NCBI GenBank assembly: GCA_002495185.1
Contig: DAEB01000040.1
Coordinates: forward strand, 121,473 to 170,667
Reading direction: 5' to 3'
DNA: 49,195 nt
Source of the DNA: Thermoplasmata archaeon UBA184
Lineage (GTDB): Archaea; Thermoplasmatota; Thermoplasmata; Lutacidiplasmatales; UBA184
Positions 1-8,259 of the stretch are shown here, piece by piece (the stretch's first letter is position 1; each line of letters begins with the position of its first letter). The position numbers were made by a program, and so were the translations under genes. The notes beneath the pieces were generated by a model. It was not told where the DNA came from. It did not search any database and worked only from the letters and a program-made list of their open reading frames with translations.

Positions 1-1611
1 CTCTCGCGCAGCCGCTACTGGGGGACCCCGCTCCCGATCTGGGTCTGCTCGACCGGCCACGCGACGTGCGTGGGAAGCTTCGCCGAGCTCGAGAAGATGG
101 TCGGGAGCCCGCTCCCGACCCCGTTCGACCCCCATCGAGTGACCGTCGACCGACTGCTCGTCCCCTGTCCGACGTGCGGCGGCCCCGCGCGCCGGGAGCC
201 GTACACGATCGATGCGTGGTACGACAGCGGCTCGGCCCCGTTCGCGCAGTTCCACTACCCGTTCGAGCCCGGCCCGTTCGACCCCGCCGAACCTCTCGAC
301 TACATCGCCGAGGGCCTCGACCAGACACGGGGATGGTTCTACTCGCTCCTCGTGATCGCGACCCTGCTCTTCGACCGGCCCGCCTACAAGGTCTGCCTCA
401 CGAACGGGCTCGTCCTCGACGAGGGAGGCCGGAAGATGTCGAAGTCGAAGGGGAACGCGCTCGAGCCCTTGTCGATGCTCGAGCGGTTCGGAGCGGACGC
501 CGTCCGCTGGACGTTCCTCTCCTCCGACTTCACCGAGCCGATCCGGATCGGGGACACCACGATCCGGAAGACGAGCGCTCGGACGCTCGGCACCCTCGCG
601 AACGTCGCCTCCTTCCACCTCGGCAACGCGCGCGCGGACGGGCTCGGTCCGGTCGAGGACCTCCCGAACCCGCCCGGGCTTCTCGACCGGTGGCTCCTCT
701 CGCGGCTCGAGGGAACGCGCGCCGAGGTCGACCGCTCGCTCGCCGAGTACGACCTCGGCTCGGCCGCCAAGGAGGTCGCGGAGTTCGTCGACGACCTATC
801 GACCTGGTACCTGCGTCGGTCACGTCCCCGGTTCTGGGCCGACGCCGAATCCCCCGACCGACGGGCGGCGCACGCGACCCTGTCGTACGTCTTTCACGGC
901 CTCGCCCGCACGATCGCGCCGTTGCTGCCGTACACCGCCGAGTGGCTGCACCAGGAGGTCGGCGGTCACGGCTACCGCGAGCGCGACGCCTCCGTCCACC
1001 GGACCGAGTGGCCCGGATTCCTCGCCGAGCGCGACGAGGAGCTCGAGATGGCGATGGACGAGCTGCGGGCGCTCGTCGAGGTCGGACGCGAGCTCCGGCA
1101 CCGGGCCGGCGTGAAGTCCCGGATCCCCCTCGCCGAGCTCGTCCTGTTCGGGGACCCCTGGCAGGCGCTCGCCGGTCTCGGCTCGGAAGGGGTCGACCTT
1201 CTCGCGGAGGAGCTCAACGTGAAGAAGGTGCGACGGGTCGACGCGAGCGAGCGCGCGAGCTTCTCGGACTCCGCGTGGGTCGTTCGGGAGGCGGAGGGCA
1301 CGCCGCTCGCCGCTCTCCCGAGGGCACCGACCCCCGAGCTCGCGGAGGAGGGACTTGCCCGCGAGGTCGCCCGGCGGCTGCAGCAGACGCGGAAGGAGCT
1401 CGGGCTCCGCTACACGGAGAAGGTCGAGGTGACGGTCTCGGCGACCGGCGCGGTCTACCGCGCGCTCGATGCGCGACGGGACGCGCTCGCGAAGGAGCTG
1501 CTCGCCGAGCCGCTCGAGCTCACCGAGAGCCCGCTCCTGGAGGGCCCCGACGTCCGCGCGTGGGACCTCGATGGCCTCACGTTCTCCGCGCGCGTCGCGC
1601 GCCGTCCGTAG
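1..1611 (+). CDS. ileS: isoleucyl-tRNA synthetase, C-terminal part (5' end outside window)
   Basis: This gene charges tRNA-Ile with isoleucine. It is open from base 1 with no stop, so the N-terminal part of the catalytic and editing domains lies outside the window; 536 residues remain. The first residues read SRSRYWGTPLPIW, typical of class I IleRS just before the second half of the active site. A CPTCGG pair, the WYDSG segment and the KMSKSKGN loop (about residues 145-152) follow. The rest is the helical anticodon-binding domain and a C-terminal extension. GTG codons near base 70 are internal. The last 35 nt overlap the convergent AMMECR1 gene. Confidence 0.96.
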   Translation, partial: LSRSRYWGTPLPIWVCSTGHATCVGSFAELEKMVGSPLPTPFDPHRVTVDRLLVPCPTCGGPARREPYTIDAWYDSGSAPFAQFHYPFEPGPFDPAEPLDYIAEGLDQTRGWFYSLLVIATLLFDRPAYKVCLTNGLVLDEGGRKMSKSKGNALEPLSMLERFGADAVRWTFLSSDFTEPIRIGDTTIRKTSARTLGTLANVASFHLGNARADGLGPVEDLPNPPGLLDRWLLSRLEGTRAEVDRSLAEYDLGSAAKEVAEFVDDLSTWYLRRSRPRFWADAESPDRRAAHATLSYVFHGLARTIAPLLPYTAEWLHQEVGGHGYRERDASVHRTEWPGFLAERDEELEMAMDELRALVEVGRELRHRAGVKSRIPLAELVLFGDPWQALAGLGSEGVDLLAEELNVKKVRRVDASERASFSDSAWVVREAEGTPLAALPRAPTPELAEEGLAREVARRLQQTRKELGLRYTEKVEVTVSATGAVYRALDARRDALAKELLAEPLELTESPLLEGPDVRAWDLDGLTFSARVARRP

Positions 1612-2233
1612 GCGCGAGCGGGTCGTTCGGGACGACCTCCCCGTTCGGGGAGAGCTCGTGGAAGATCTCGGCCTCGAACCGGCGGACGTGGACCCGGGGG
1701 TCCTTCCACGCGTCGGGAGGAAGACCGGCCTTCTCGCACGTCCCCTCGAGGAGCTCTCGGGCCGACCAGCCCTCCTCGGGCGCGACCTGGGGAAGCAGGA
1801 GGCCGCTCGAGCCGAACCCGTCCACGATCAGACCGTCCCGCCCCACCTTCACCGAACGCACCGCTTCCTCCGGAGTCGAGAAGCGGACCGGGACGGGGAC
1901 CGTCAGCACGGAGACCTCGAGGGTGATCCGGGGGAGCTCGGCCGCGCGGACGGGCCGGAACCGGTAGTCCTCGAGCGCCGCGGAGACCGCCGCCCCGACG
2001 ATCGCCGAGCGGAGCGGGAGGACGGGCATCGGGTAGCCGATGCATCCTCGGAGCGCTCCGTCGGGGTACCGTTTGAGCGTCACGAACGCTCCCTGTTGGT
2101 CCTCGAAGACCTTCGGGAGGGGGCCTCCGTCCTCGCTCGTCGCCGGCTCGGGGCCGGGGTTGGGCCCGAGAGCATTCTCGAGCGCGCGACGGGCGAGTCG
2201 AACGGCCTGCGCCCCCTCCTCGGCGGTCACCAC
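1577..2233 (-). CDS. AMMECR1 domain protein
   Basis: This is a 218-residue AMMECR1-family protein, close to the family's usual length. The signature LRGCIG lies at residues 61-66, followed by conserved EVSVL and a late GxHVRRFEAEIF-like segment. The biochemical role of the family is not settled, so none is assigned. The start is a GTG at 2233 with a second GTG immediately after; no earlier start codon occurs in frame back to about 2299. A TATA-like sequence at 2290-2298 can be read on either strand and may serve this gene and L40e. Its 3' end overlaps ileS tail to tail. Confidence 0.9.
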   Translation of the reverse strand: MVTAEEGAQAVRLARRALENALGPNPGPEPATSEDGGPLPKVFEDQQGAFVTLKRYPDGALRGCIGYPMPVLPLRSAIVGAAVSAALEDYRFRPVRAAELPRITLEVSVLTVPVPVRFSTPEEAVRSVKVGRDGLIVDGFGSSGLLLPQVAPEEGWSARELLEGTCEKAGLPPDAWKDPRVHVRRFEAEIFHELSPNGEVVPNDPLAPTDGARRARRT

Positions 2234-2289
2234 GAGCGCGAAATCGCGACCCGGGCGGAAAGCCTCTTCGGGAGTATCGAGGGCGGACG

Positions 2290-2298
2290 CTTTATATC
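2290..2298 (+). promoter_or_regulatory. TATA box for L40e (possibly shared with the AMMECR1 gene)
   Basis: CTTTATATC lies 25-33 nt before the L40e ATG, the normal distance for an archaeal TATA box giving a short leader or a leaderless transcript. The reverse strand reads GATATAAAG, so the site could also drive the divergent AMMECR1 gene with a leader of about 30 nt. Confidence 0.6.
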
Positions 2299-2322
2299 CG
2301 GGCTCGCGTGAGCGGCCTCCCC

Positions 2323-2475
2323 ATGCCGTTCCCGGAAGCGGTCGAGCGCCTGCTCAACAAGAAGATCTGCATGAACTGCTCGGCCCGGAACCCGCCGAAG
2401 GCGGTCCAGTGCCGCCGGTGCGGCTACCATGGCCTCCGCGTGAAGTCCCGGGAGCGGTCGGGCAAGACGCAGTAG
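2323..2475 (+). CDS. rpl40e: 50S ribosomal protein L40e
   Basis: This 50-residue protein is a zinc-ribbon ribosomal protein of archaeal and eukaryotic large subunits. Residues 15-32 give two CxxC knuckles (CMNC and CRRC), preceded by KKI and followed by GYHGLRVKSRER, the typical L40e core. The length matches archaeal L40e. The ATG at 2323 lies about 25 nt after a TATA box. Confidence 0.95.
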   Translation: MPFPEAVERLLNKKICMNCSARNPPKAVQCRRCGYHGLRVKSRERSGKTQ

Positions 2476-2546
2476 TCGTCGACTCCGACGATTTCCGTCG
2501 TCGGCCCGCGACGAGCGCGCCCCGGTTCTCGAAACGCGCGACAGAA

Positions 2547-2555
2547 GATTTAACC
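2547..2555 (+). promoter_or_regulatory. putative TATA box upstream of the small zinc-finger gene
   Basis: GATTTAACC lies in the 145-nt gap after L40e. Transcription starting about 25 nt downstream would begin near 2578, which favours the ATG at 2621 over any earlier in-frame start. Confidence 0.4.
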
Positions 2556-2620
2556 GGGTGTCCGTCCATTGGGTGTTTTCGTCGGCCGCGGGGCGAGCCA
2601 TCGGCCCGCGTCCCGCGTCG

Positions 2621-2995
2621 ATGACGGGCGATTCGGACCGGGACCCATCGCGCGACGAAGCCTCCGAGCTCGATGCAACGAAGGAAGAGAGCTCGGGGGC
2701 CTTTCCCCGGCCGTTCGAACCGCCGCTCGTGCGGGTGACGACCGACCGGCCGATCCGGTGTCGGTGCGGAACTCGCGTGGCCGCGGGCGGCGAGGTCTAT
2801 TCCATTTCCACCCGCCGCGTGCTCGCCTGGGCCCTGCTTCACGACCAGCGATTCTGTTCGGCGCGATGCGCGCGAGCGCACTGTCTCGAACTGCTCGAGC
2901 AGCTCGACGCGGTCGATACGCCGGCGGCGCGAGCCACGGTGAGCGACCTTCACGAACTCACCCAGGAAGTCTCGTTCCTCTTTCATTCCCTCTAG
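2621..2995 (+). CDS. small zinc-finger-like hypothetical protein
   Basis: I do not recognise a named family. The 124-residue protein has an acidic, low-complexity N-terminus (about residues 1-30). A compact core follows with two cysteine pairs, RCRCG near residue 48 and FCSARC near residue 79, which could bind one zinc ion. The C-terminal helix is rich in Leu and Glu. The ATG at 2621 was chosen because it fits a TATA-like site at 2547-2555; an upstream in-frame start at 2558 would add 21 residues with no conserved look. Nucleic-acid or protein binding is possible but only inferred from the fold. Confidence 0.6.
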   Translation: MTGDSDRDPSRDEASELDATKEESSGAFPRPFEPPLVRVTTDRPIRCRCGTRVAAGGEVYSISTRRVLAWALLHDQRFCSARCARAHCLELLEQLDAVDTPAARATVSDLHELTQEVSFLFHSL

Positions 2996-3042
2996 GTCGG
3001 TGCACCCGGGGAGGGAGCCCCCCCCCCGCGTCCGGCGCGTAG

Positions 3043-3831
3043 CTACGGCGCAGCCCGCTGCTTTTCGCCGTTCGGGAGCGAGACCACCGCCAACCCCCGG
3101 TCCTCTCGCGCGAGCTCGAACCGCTTCTTCGCGAGGAACAGAAGGTTCCGAGTGCCGTCGCGCCAGCTCGACAGCTTCGGGGGGCCCCACCGTTCCCGGT
3201 ACTGGATGGGAACCTCGAGGAACTTGAGACCGTGGACGATCGCCTCGATCTTGAGCTCCTCGCTGAACGCCATCCCGTCGGACGTGAGATGGAGCTTTCC
3301 GAGGATCTCCCGCGGGAAGACCCAGAACCCGCTCTGGCTGTCCTGGAGCCCGCCCGGAAGGTCCTTCACGTACCGGTGATACGCGACCCCCAGGAACAGG
3401 TTCAGGACCTGGTTCCCGACCCGATGCTCGGTCGTCATCGCCTTTCGGTCGAGGTACGCGAACCGGTCGCCCGTGAGGAAGTCGAGGTGCTCATCGAGGA
3501 GCTTCTTCACGAGGCCGGGGATCGTCTCCACCGGGTAGGTCGCGTCTCCGTCCGCGGTCGCGATGACCTCCCCGCGCGCGGCGGCAAAGCCCGTCTTGTA
3601 CGCTCGGCCGTAGCCGGGTCGCCGCTCGATGAGCACCCGCGCGCCCTCCGCTTCGGCGATCGCGGCGGTGCCGTCCTCGGACGCCCCGTCCACGACGAGC
3701 ACCTCCCAGTCGAGCGGGTTCCCCTGGAAGATCGTGGTGTTCGCCTCGAACTCGGCCGTCCAGAACAGCCGGAGGACGTGGGCGATCGACGCCGACTCGT
3801 TCAGCGTCGGGATGACGAGGGTCGCCTTCAT
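3043..3831 (-). CDS. family 2 glycosyltransferase (dolichol-phosphate sugar synthase-like)
   Basis: This 262-residue GT-A protein probably transfers a sugar from a nucleotide donor to a lipid phosphate such as dolichyl phosphate, at the cytoplasmic face of the membrane. It begins with VIPTLNE, has VDGASEDGT at about 48-55 and the metal-binding DGD at 94-96, and retains the GDR and QSGFW motifs typical of DPM1/polyprenyl-phosphate transferases. No C-terminal membrane helices are visible, so it is the soluble DPM1-like type. The ATG at 3831 is 40 nt from the divergent archease start. The exact donor sugar cannot be told from sequence. Confidence 0.85.
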   Translation of the reverse strand: MKATLVIPTLNESASIAHVLRLFWTAEFEANTTIFQGNPLDWEVLVVDGASEDGTAAIAEAEGARVLIERRPGYGRAYKTGFAAARGEVIATADGDATYPVETIPGLVKKLLDEHLDFLTGDRFAYLDRKAMTTEHRVGNQVLNLFLGVAYHRYVKDLPGGLQDSQSGFWVFPREILGKLHLTSDGMAFSEELKIEAIVHGLKFLEVPIQYRERWGPPKLSSWRDGTRNLLFLAKKRFELAREDRGLAVVSLPNGEKQRAAP

Positions 3832-3859
3832 CGTCGGAGAAGGCCCCAGCGACCGGGCT

Positions 3860-3866
3860 CTTAAAG
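3860..3866 (-). promoter_or_regulatory. TATA-like site between the glycosyltransferase and archease genes
   Basis: CTTAAAG on the plus strand reads CTTTAAG on the minus strand. It is centred about 32 nt before the glycosyltransferase ATG at 3831, a normal distance. It is too close (about 6 nt) to the archease ATG to serve that gene. Confidence 0.45.
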
Positions 3867-3871
3867 TCCCT

Positions 3872-4336
3872 ATGGACGTCCGACTCCCCACGAGCGCACA
3901 CCGAGTCCGCGCCTCCCGCGCCCGGAGGTGGGGGAGCTTCCCGACCACCGCCGATGTCGGGGTCTGGGCCACCGGTGGGAACTCGGCCGAGCTTCTGGAA
4001 GCCCTCGGTCTCGGGCTCTTCGCCCTGATGACCGACCTGCGAAAGGTCCGGCCGAAGGAGGAGAGGGCGGTGAGCGCCTCCGGCGCCGACCCGACCGAGC
4101 TCGTGGTCAGCTTCCTTACCGAACTTCTGCTCCTCGAGCAGACCGACGGGTTCCTCGCGCGCGAGATCCGGGTCCGCCCGATCGGGGATCCTCCCACGGC
4201 TCTCGTCGCGAGCGTCTCGGGCGAGCGGTTCGACCCTGCCCGCCACAGCTCCCGGACCGAGGTGAAGGCCGTGACCTTCCACGACCTCGTCTTCGACCCG
4301 GCGAGCGGCCGGGCGCGAGTGATCGTCGATATCTAG
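3872..4336 (+). CDS. archease
   Basis: Archease is a co-factor of the RtcB tRNA ligase and promotes its guanylylation during splicing of intron-containing tRNAs. The 154-residue protein has ADVGVWATG at 27-35, ELMTDLRKV-like LFALMTDLRKV near 50, EVKAVTFHDL from 130, and ends in VIVDI with the conserved penultimate Asp. The usual His of the HTADVG motif is Thr here (TTADVG, 25-30), a small departure. An intron-bearing tRNA-Tyr lies in the same window, consistent with a need for tRNA splicing. The ATG at 3872 is the first start that gives the family's length. Confidence 0.87.
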   Translation: MDVRLPTSAHRVRASRARRWGSFPTTADVGVWATGGNSAELLEALGLGLFALMTDLRKVRPKEERAVSASGADPTELVVSFLTELLLLEQTDGFLAREIRVRPIGDPPTALVASVSGERFDPARHSSRTEVKAVTFHDLVFDPASGRARVIVDI

Positions 4337-4366
4337 CCGGGGGCCGGGGACGGGACCGGCCCGCGC

Positions 4367-5503
4367 TCAGGGCATCCGGTCGACGACCTCTCGGAGCGCC
4401 TGCCCGGGGGCGGGGAGCTTCCCGGCCCTTGAGAGGATCCGTTCGATCGCGGCGAACGTGACGAGAAGGTCCGGCCAGTCGGCGATCCCCATGTGGCCGA
4501 TCCGGAAGATCTTGCCGGCGAGCGCGGCCTGCCCGCCCTGGAGCAGGATGTTGTACTGACGCTCGAGCACCTTGCGGAACTCGGGGTCGCCCATCCCGGG
4601 GGGATTCTTCACGGCGGTCACGGTGTCGGAGGCGTACCTCGGGTCCGGGAACAGCTCGAGCCCGAGCGCACGGACGGCCGCCCGGGACGCCTCCGCGAGA
4701 CGGTGCGTCTTCTCGAGGCGGTGGTCGAGCCCCTCTTCCTTCAGGAGGAGGAGCGCTTCGCGGAGCGCGAGGAAGAGGGGGACGGCCGGCGTCCAGGGCG
4801 TGTCGTTCTTCTCGAGCGACTTGAGGTGCGCAGCGAGGTCGAGGTAGAACGTCCCGGGATGGAGCGCGGCGACCGCTCGGTCGGAGAGGTGGACGAGCGC
4901 GAGACCGGCGGGCGCGGCGAGGCCCTTCTGGCTCCCGGCCACGACCGCGTCGACGCCCCACTCCTCGATCGGGAGAGGAATCCCGGCGACCGCGCTGATC
5001 CCGTCGACGAGGAAGAGGGCCCCCGACGCCTTGACCGCGGGCGCGATCAGAGCGAGGTCGTTCGCAAGACCCACGCTCGTCTCGTTGTGGACGAGGCAGA
5101 CCGCCTTCACGTCGCCCTTCGCGAGCTCGGCCTTCACCGCCACGGACGGGACCGCCTGGCCCCACGGCGCCGAGAGGGTGGTCACGTTCGTCGCGTACCG
5201 ACGGACGATCGAGTTCGTCCGGTCACCGAAGTTGCCGTTCGTGAGGACGAGGGTCCGGCCGTCCTTCGGGACGAGCGAGGAGTACATCGCCTCGAGACCG
5301 GCGGTCCCGCTCCCGGTGATGATGACCTGGTGGCCCTTCGTGCCGAACAGGACGGGAAGGAGCTCCCGGATCTCGGTCACGATGCCGTGGAAGTAGTCAC
5401 CGCGGTGGTTGAGGGAGGGCATCGACATCGCGCGGAGGACCCGCGGGTGGATCCGGACGGGGCCGGCGATGAGGAAGGTCGTGGTCTCGGGGTCGAACGT
5501 CAT
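4367..5503 (-). CDS. class V PLP aminotransferase (serine/alanine-glyoxylate type)
   Basis: This 378-residue enzyme moves an amino group with pyridoxal phosphate. It has the fold-type I marks of the AGXT/serine-pyruvate group: GSGTAGLEA near 64-72, HNETSVG at 139-145, Asp167 in FLVDGIS to hold the pyridine nitrogen, and Lys193 in SQKG for the Schiff base. The ATG overlaps the stop of the upstream dehydrogenase gene (ATGA), so the two are translationally coupled. In that context it probably makes serine or glycine from hydroxypyruvate/phosphohydroxypyruvate or glyoxylate. Which substrate pair is used cannot be decided from sequence. Confidence 0.9.
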   Translation of the reverse strand: MTFDPETTTFLIAGPVRIHPRVLRAMSMPSLNHRGDYFHGIVTEIRELLPVLFGTKGHQVIITGSGTAGLEAMYSSLVPKDGRTLVLTNGNFGDRTNSIVRRYATNVTTLSAPWGQAVPSVAVKAELAKGDVKAVCLVHNETSVGLANDLALIAPAVKASGALFLVDGISAVAGIPLPIEEWGVDAVVAGSQKGLAAPAGLALVHLSDRAVAALHPGTFYLDLAAHLKSLEKNDTPWTPAVPLFLALREALLLLKEEGLDHRLEKTHRLAEASRAAVRALGLELFPDPRYASDTVTAVKNPPGMGDPEFRKVLERQYNILLQGGQAALAGKIFRIGHMGIADWPDLLVTFAAIERILSRAGKLPAPGQALREVVDRMP

Positions 5504-6450
5504 CGCGACCCTCCGGGGACCGGCACGAGCGCCGTGAGCGGTTCCCCCCGCAGGGCCCGAAGGACCTCGTCGACGGTGTCGGTCCCCGCCCTCGCCTGGG
5601 CCTCGTGGGTCGAGGCGCCCATGTGCGGGGTCGGGATCACGTTGGGATGCGCGAGCAGTTCTCGGTTCATCGGGGGTTCCACCTCGTAGACGTCGAGCGC
5701 GGCTCCGCCCAGGCGACCCGAGGAGAGGGCGGCGAGGAGGGCGGCCTCGTCCACGAGGGCGCCGCGTGCGACATTGACCAGGAACGCGCCCGGCTTCATC
5801 ATCTCGAACGCCCGGGCGTTCAGGAGGTGGCGGTTCTCCTCGGTGGAGGCGGCGTGGACGCTCACGATGTCGGACCGCTGGAGGAGGTCGAAGAACGGGA
5901 CCATCGTCGTCCGGTCGCCGGAGGCAGGGACGAACGGGTCGAACGCGAGGGTGGTCGCGTGGAACGGCTCCACGAGCTTCGCGACCTCGCGGGCGATCCG
6001 CCCGTAGCCGACGAAACCGACCGTCTTCCCCGCGAGCTCGTGGCCGTGGGTCCCCCGTTCCCACTTCCCCGAGCGGGTCGACGCGATCGATGACGAGAGC
6101 CCTCGAACGAGCAGGAGGTAGAACGTCAGGGCGAGCTCCGCCACGCTCTCGGTCGCGGCCGCCGGCGCGTTGACGACCCGGATCCCGCGGGCGGCGGTCG
6201 CGTTCAGGTCGACGTTGTCGACCCCGACGCCCGCGCGAGCGACGATCTCGAGGCGCGGAGCGCTCGCGAGAAGCTCCTTCGTCACCTTCGTCCGGCTGCG
6301 AACGATGAGACCCCAGGCGTCCGCGAGATGCTGGGGAAGGGACTTCGGGTCCCCGCTCGCGTCCACCACGCGGCACGGACCCTGACCGAGCCGGACGAGC
6401 GCCTCCCGGTCGATCGGGTCCGCGACGACGACCACTCGGTCGGTGGACAT
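5500..6450 (-). CDS. D-2-hydroxyacid dehydrogenase, phosphoglycerate dehydrogenase-like
   Basis: This 316-residue NAD-dependent dehydrogenase has the SerA layout without the C-terminal ACT or ASB domains. Marks are ARAGVGVDNVD (71-81), the dinucleotide loop GYGRIA (148-153), NVARGALVDE with the catalytic Arg, and PHMGAST with the catalytic His. It likely oxidises 3-phosphoglycerate in serine synthesis, but hydroxypyruvate or glyoxylate reductase activity is equally compatible. It is followed with a 4-nt overlap by an aminotransferase, which supports a serine/glycine route. It begins 50 nt after the MoxR stop and could be read from the same transcript. Confidence 0.88.
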   Translation of the reverse strand: MSTDRVVVVADPIDREALVRLGQGPCRVVDASGDPKSLPQHLADAWGLIVRSRTKVTKELLASAPRLEIVARAGVGVDNVDLNATAARGIRVVNAPAAATESVAELALTFYLLLVRGLSSSIASTRSGKWERGTHGHELAGKTVGFVGYGRIAREVAKLVEPFHATTLAFDPFVPASGDRTTMVPFFDLLQRSDIVSVHAASTEENRHLLNARAFEMMKPGAFLVNVARGALVDEAALLAALSSGRLGGAALDVYEVEPPMNRELLAHPNVIPTPHMGASTHEAQARAGTDTVDEVLRALRGEPLTALVPVPGGSR

Positions 6451-6500
6451 CGCCCCGGCGACCCGGACCGCGTTGAAAACCCTTTGCGTTCTCCCCGAGA

Positions 6501-7451
6501 CTACCGCGTCTTCGGGACCGGCGTAGCGTCGAGCGCGGCGCGCACGACGTCCGCGCCACGAACGCCCCGGATCCACGGTTCGGGCTTGACGAGGATGCGG
6601 TGGGCGAGCGCCGGGAGGGCGAACCCCTTGATGTCGTCCGGCACGACGAAGTCCCGTCCTTCGATGAGCGCTCGGGCGCGCGAGAGCTTCTGGAGCGCGA
6701 GCGACCCTCGCGGCGACGACCCGACCTCGGCCCGGACGTCCCCCCGGGTCGCCCGGACGAGGGCGACGATGTAGTCGGTGAGCGTCGGGTCGAGGGCGAT
6801 CTCCTCGACGGCGTGCTGCACCTCGAGGAAGGTCGGCGCGTCGACCACCTTCGGGACGACCGCGTTCTCCACCTTGCGAGACCGACGACGGTCGAGGATC
6901 ATCCGCTCCTCCTCGGGCGTCGGATACCCGATCTTGAGGCGCAGGAGGAAGCGGTCGACCTGCGCCTCGGGAAGCGGGTAGGTCCCCTCGAGCTCGAGCG
7001 GGTTCTCGGTCGCGAGGACGAGGAACGGACGCAGGAGAGGGTAGGTCGACCGCTCGCTCGTCACCTGGTACTCCTGCATCGCTTCGAGGAGGGCCGACTG
7101 GACCTTCGGCGGCGCCCGGTTGATCTCGTCCGCGAGGAGGATGTTCGTGAAGATCGGGCCCCGACGGAACTCGAACCCGCCCTGCGTGGCGTTCAGCATC
7201 TCCCCGCCCGTGATGTCGTGGGGAAGGAGGTCGGCGGTGAACTGCACCCTCTGGAACTCGAGCCCGAGGGCGGAGGCGAACGACTTCGCGAGGAGCGTCT
7301 TCCCGAGTCCGGGAAGGTCCTCGAGGAGGATGTGGCCGTCCGCGACGAGCGCGGTGAGGACCTGCTCGACCGCGACGTCCCGACCGACGACCGCGACGTG
7401 GACGGCGTCGCGGATCTGGCCGGCGAGCGTCTGCACCTCGTCCGGCTTCAT
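6501..7451 (-). CDS. MoxR-family AAA+ ATPase
   Basis: This 316-residue MoxR ATPase is thought to act as a chaperone that matures partner complexes. Walker A DLPGLGKT lies at 45-52, Walker B ILLADEINR at 104-112, a sensor-1 LATENP near 145, and the MoxR C-terminal lid follows. It is the last gene of a minus-strand set encoding DUF4129, a small membrane protein, DUF58 and another membrane protein, a familiar MoxR partnership. It has its own TATA box at 7482-7488, so it can be expressed apart from those genes. Confidence 0.95.
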   Translation of the reverse strand: MKPDEVQTLAGQIRDAVHVAVVGRDVAVEQVLTALVADGHILLEDLPGLGKTLLAKSFASALGLEFQRVQFTADLLPHDITGGEMLNATQGGFEFRRGPIFTNILLADEINRAPPKVQSALLEAMQEYQVTSERSTYPLLRPFLVLATENPLELEGTYPLPEAQVDRFLLRLKIGYPTPEEERMILDRRRSRKVENAVVPKVVDAPTFLEVQHAVEEIALDPTLTDYIVALVRATRGDVRAEVGSSPRGSLALQKLSRARALIEGRDFVVPDDIKGFALPALAHRILVKPEPWIRGVRGADVVRAALDATPVPKTR

Positions 7452-7481
7452 CCGACCTCCGCCGCGGGACGTTCGGTGGGG

Positions 7482-7488
7482 TATATGG
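7482..7488 (-). promoter_or_regulatory. TATA box for the MoxR gene
   Basis: CCATATA on the minus strand is centred about 34 nt before the MoxR ATG at 7451, in an otherwise GC-rich 289-nt gap. Confidence 0.55.
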
Positions 7489-7516
7489 AGAACTCCCGGG
7501 AGGCCGGGCGCCCGCC

Positions 7517-7540
7517 GGAACAGCCCCCGGGGACTGTTCC
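7517..7540. repeat. 24-bp near-perfect palindrome upstream of MoxR
   Basis: GGAACAG is followed by a CCCCGGGG centre and CTGTTCC; only one symmetric position pair (8/17) mismatches. It lies about 30 nt upstream of the MoxR TATA box. It could be a repressor or activator site, or a hairpin in RNA read through from the upstream membrane genes. No function is shown. Confidence 0.5.
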
Positions 7541-7581
7541 CCAGCCGTAACGACCTCCCTCACGGTAGGCGCACGCCCTCT

Positions 7582-7598
7582 CCGGGGTCTGACCCCGG
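7582..7598. repeat. perfect 7-bp hairpin between the membrane operon and MoxR
   Basis: CCGGGGT, a 3-nt loop CTG, and ACCCCGG form a strong stem in the gap after the gene at 7741-8259. It has no T tract, so it is not a classic archaeal terminator; RNA processing or attenuation between the membrane genes and MoxR is possible. Confidence 0.4.
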
Positions 7599-7740
7599 CT
7601 GGGGGTATCGGACACCGGGGTTGTCCTCACGTCATCCTCGGCGGACGACCCGTCCGCGTTGAGTCGAGAGGGACCCTTCGTCGGTACCCGGGCGCAGCGG
7701 TGCCGCGCCGTACAGGGAACGACAACCGGCCCTATCAGGT

Positions 7741-8259
7741 TCACGCCTCCTCCCGGTCGAACAGGGCCGGGCGCCCGACGAGGATCGCCACGGCCGCGAT
7801 CGCGAACACGAGGAGCGCGCCGGCCACGCCGATCGGAAGGGCGCCGGCCGGCAGGAAGAGAGCGCTCGACCAGGCGACCCCGAGCGCGAGCGACGGGATC
7901 GCGATCGTCGGGAACGCCCGGAGCGGCCCTCCCGCAGGTCGGGCCGGGTCATCCGCGAGCCAGACGAGGAACGCGACCCCGGCGAGCCCGGCGAAGAACT
8001 CGGTGCCGAAATCGACCGGGGCGAACGCGGCCTCGAGAAGAAGGGCGAGCAAGACCGGCACGGGGGCGTAGGGGGCGAGCTCGTCCCACGGTCCGGAGCG
8101 GAAGAGCATCGAGACGAGCGCGGCAGCCGGAGCGACGACGACGCCGGCGCCCCCCGGGAAGCCGGACAGGTATCCGAGGCCCGTGACCGTGAGGAGCAGG
8201 AGGGCCAGCGAGAACGGGCGCACCGGCTTTCGGGTGCCTCCCCGGGGGACCGCGTTCAT
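7741..8259 (-). CDS. polytopic membrane protein in the MoxR/DUF58 operon
   Basis: No named family is recognised. The 172-residue protein is almost entirely hydrophobic with about five predicted membrane helices (near 15-40, 45-60, 70-95, 115-135 and 145-165) and a short charged C-terminal tail. Its ATG overlaps the stop of the DUF58 gene by 4 nt (ATGA), so it is translated with it. Position in the operon suggests a membrane component of the complex that MoxR and DUF58 serve. Longer upstream in-frame readings lie inside DUF58 and were rejected. Confidence 0.72.
   Translation of the reverse strand: MNAVPRGGTRKPVRPFSLALLLLTVTGLGYLSGFPGGAGVVVAPAAALVSMLFRSGPWDELAPYAPVPVLLALLLEAAFAPVDFGTEFFAGLAGVAFLVWLADDPARPAGGPLRAFPTIAIPSLALGVAWSSALFLPAGALPIGVAGALLVFAIAAVAILVGRPALFDREEA

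Noticed and set aside
66..1967. Long 633-codon plus-strand frame overlapping ileS
   Set aside because: It is a shadow frame: Arg/Pro/Gly-rich translation without motifs, while the overlapping frame encodes clear IleRS signatures.
5504..7563. N-terminal extensions of the dehydrogenase and aminotransferase frames through neighbouring genes
   Set aside because: The extra sequence is low-complexity and lies inside other real genes; internal ATGs with 4-nt overlaps fit the families exactly.
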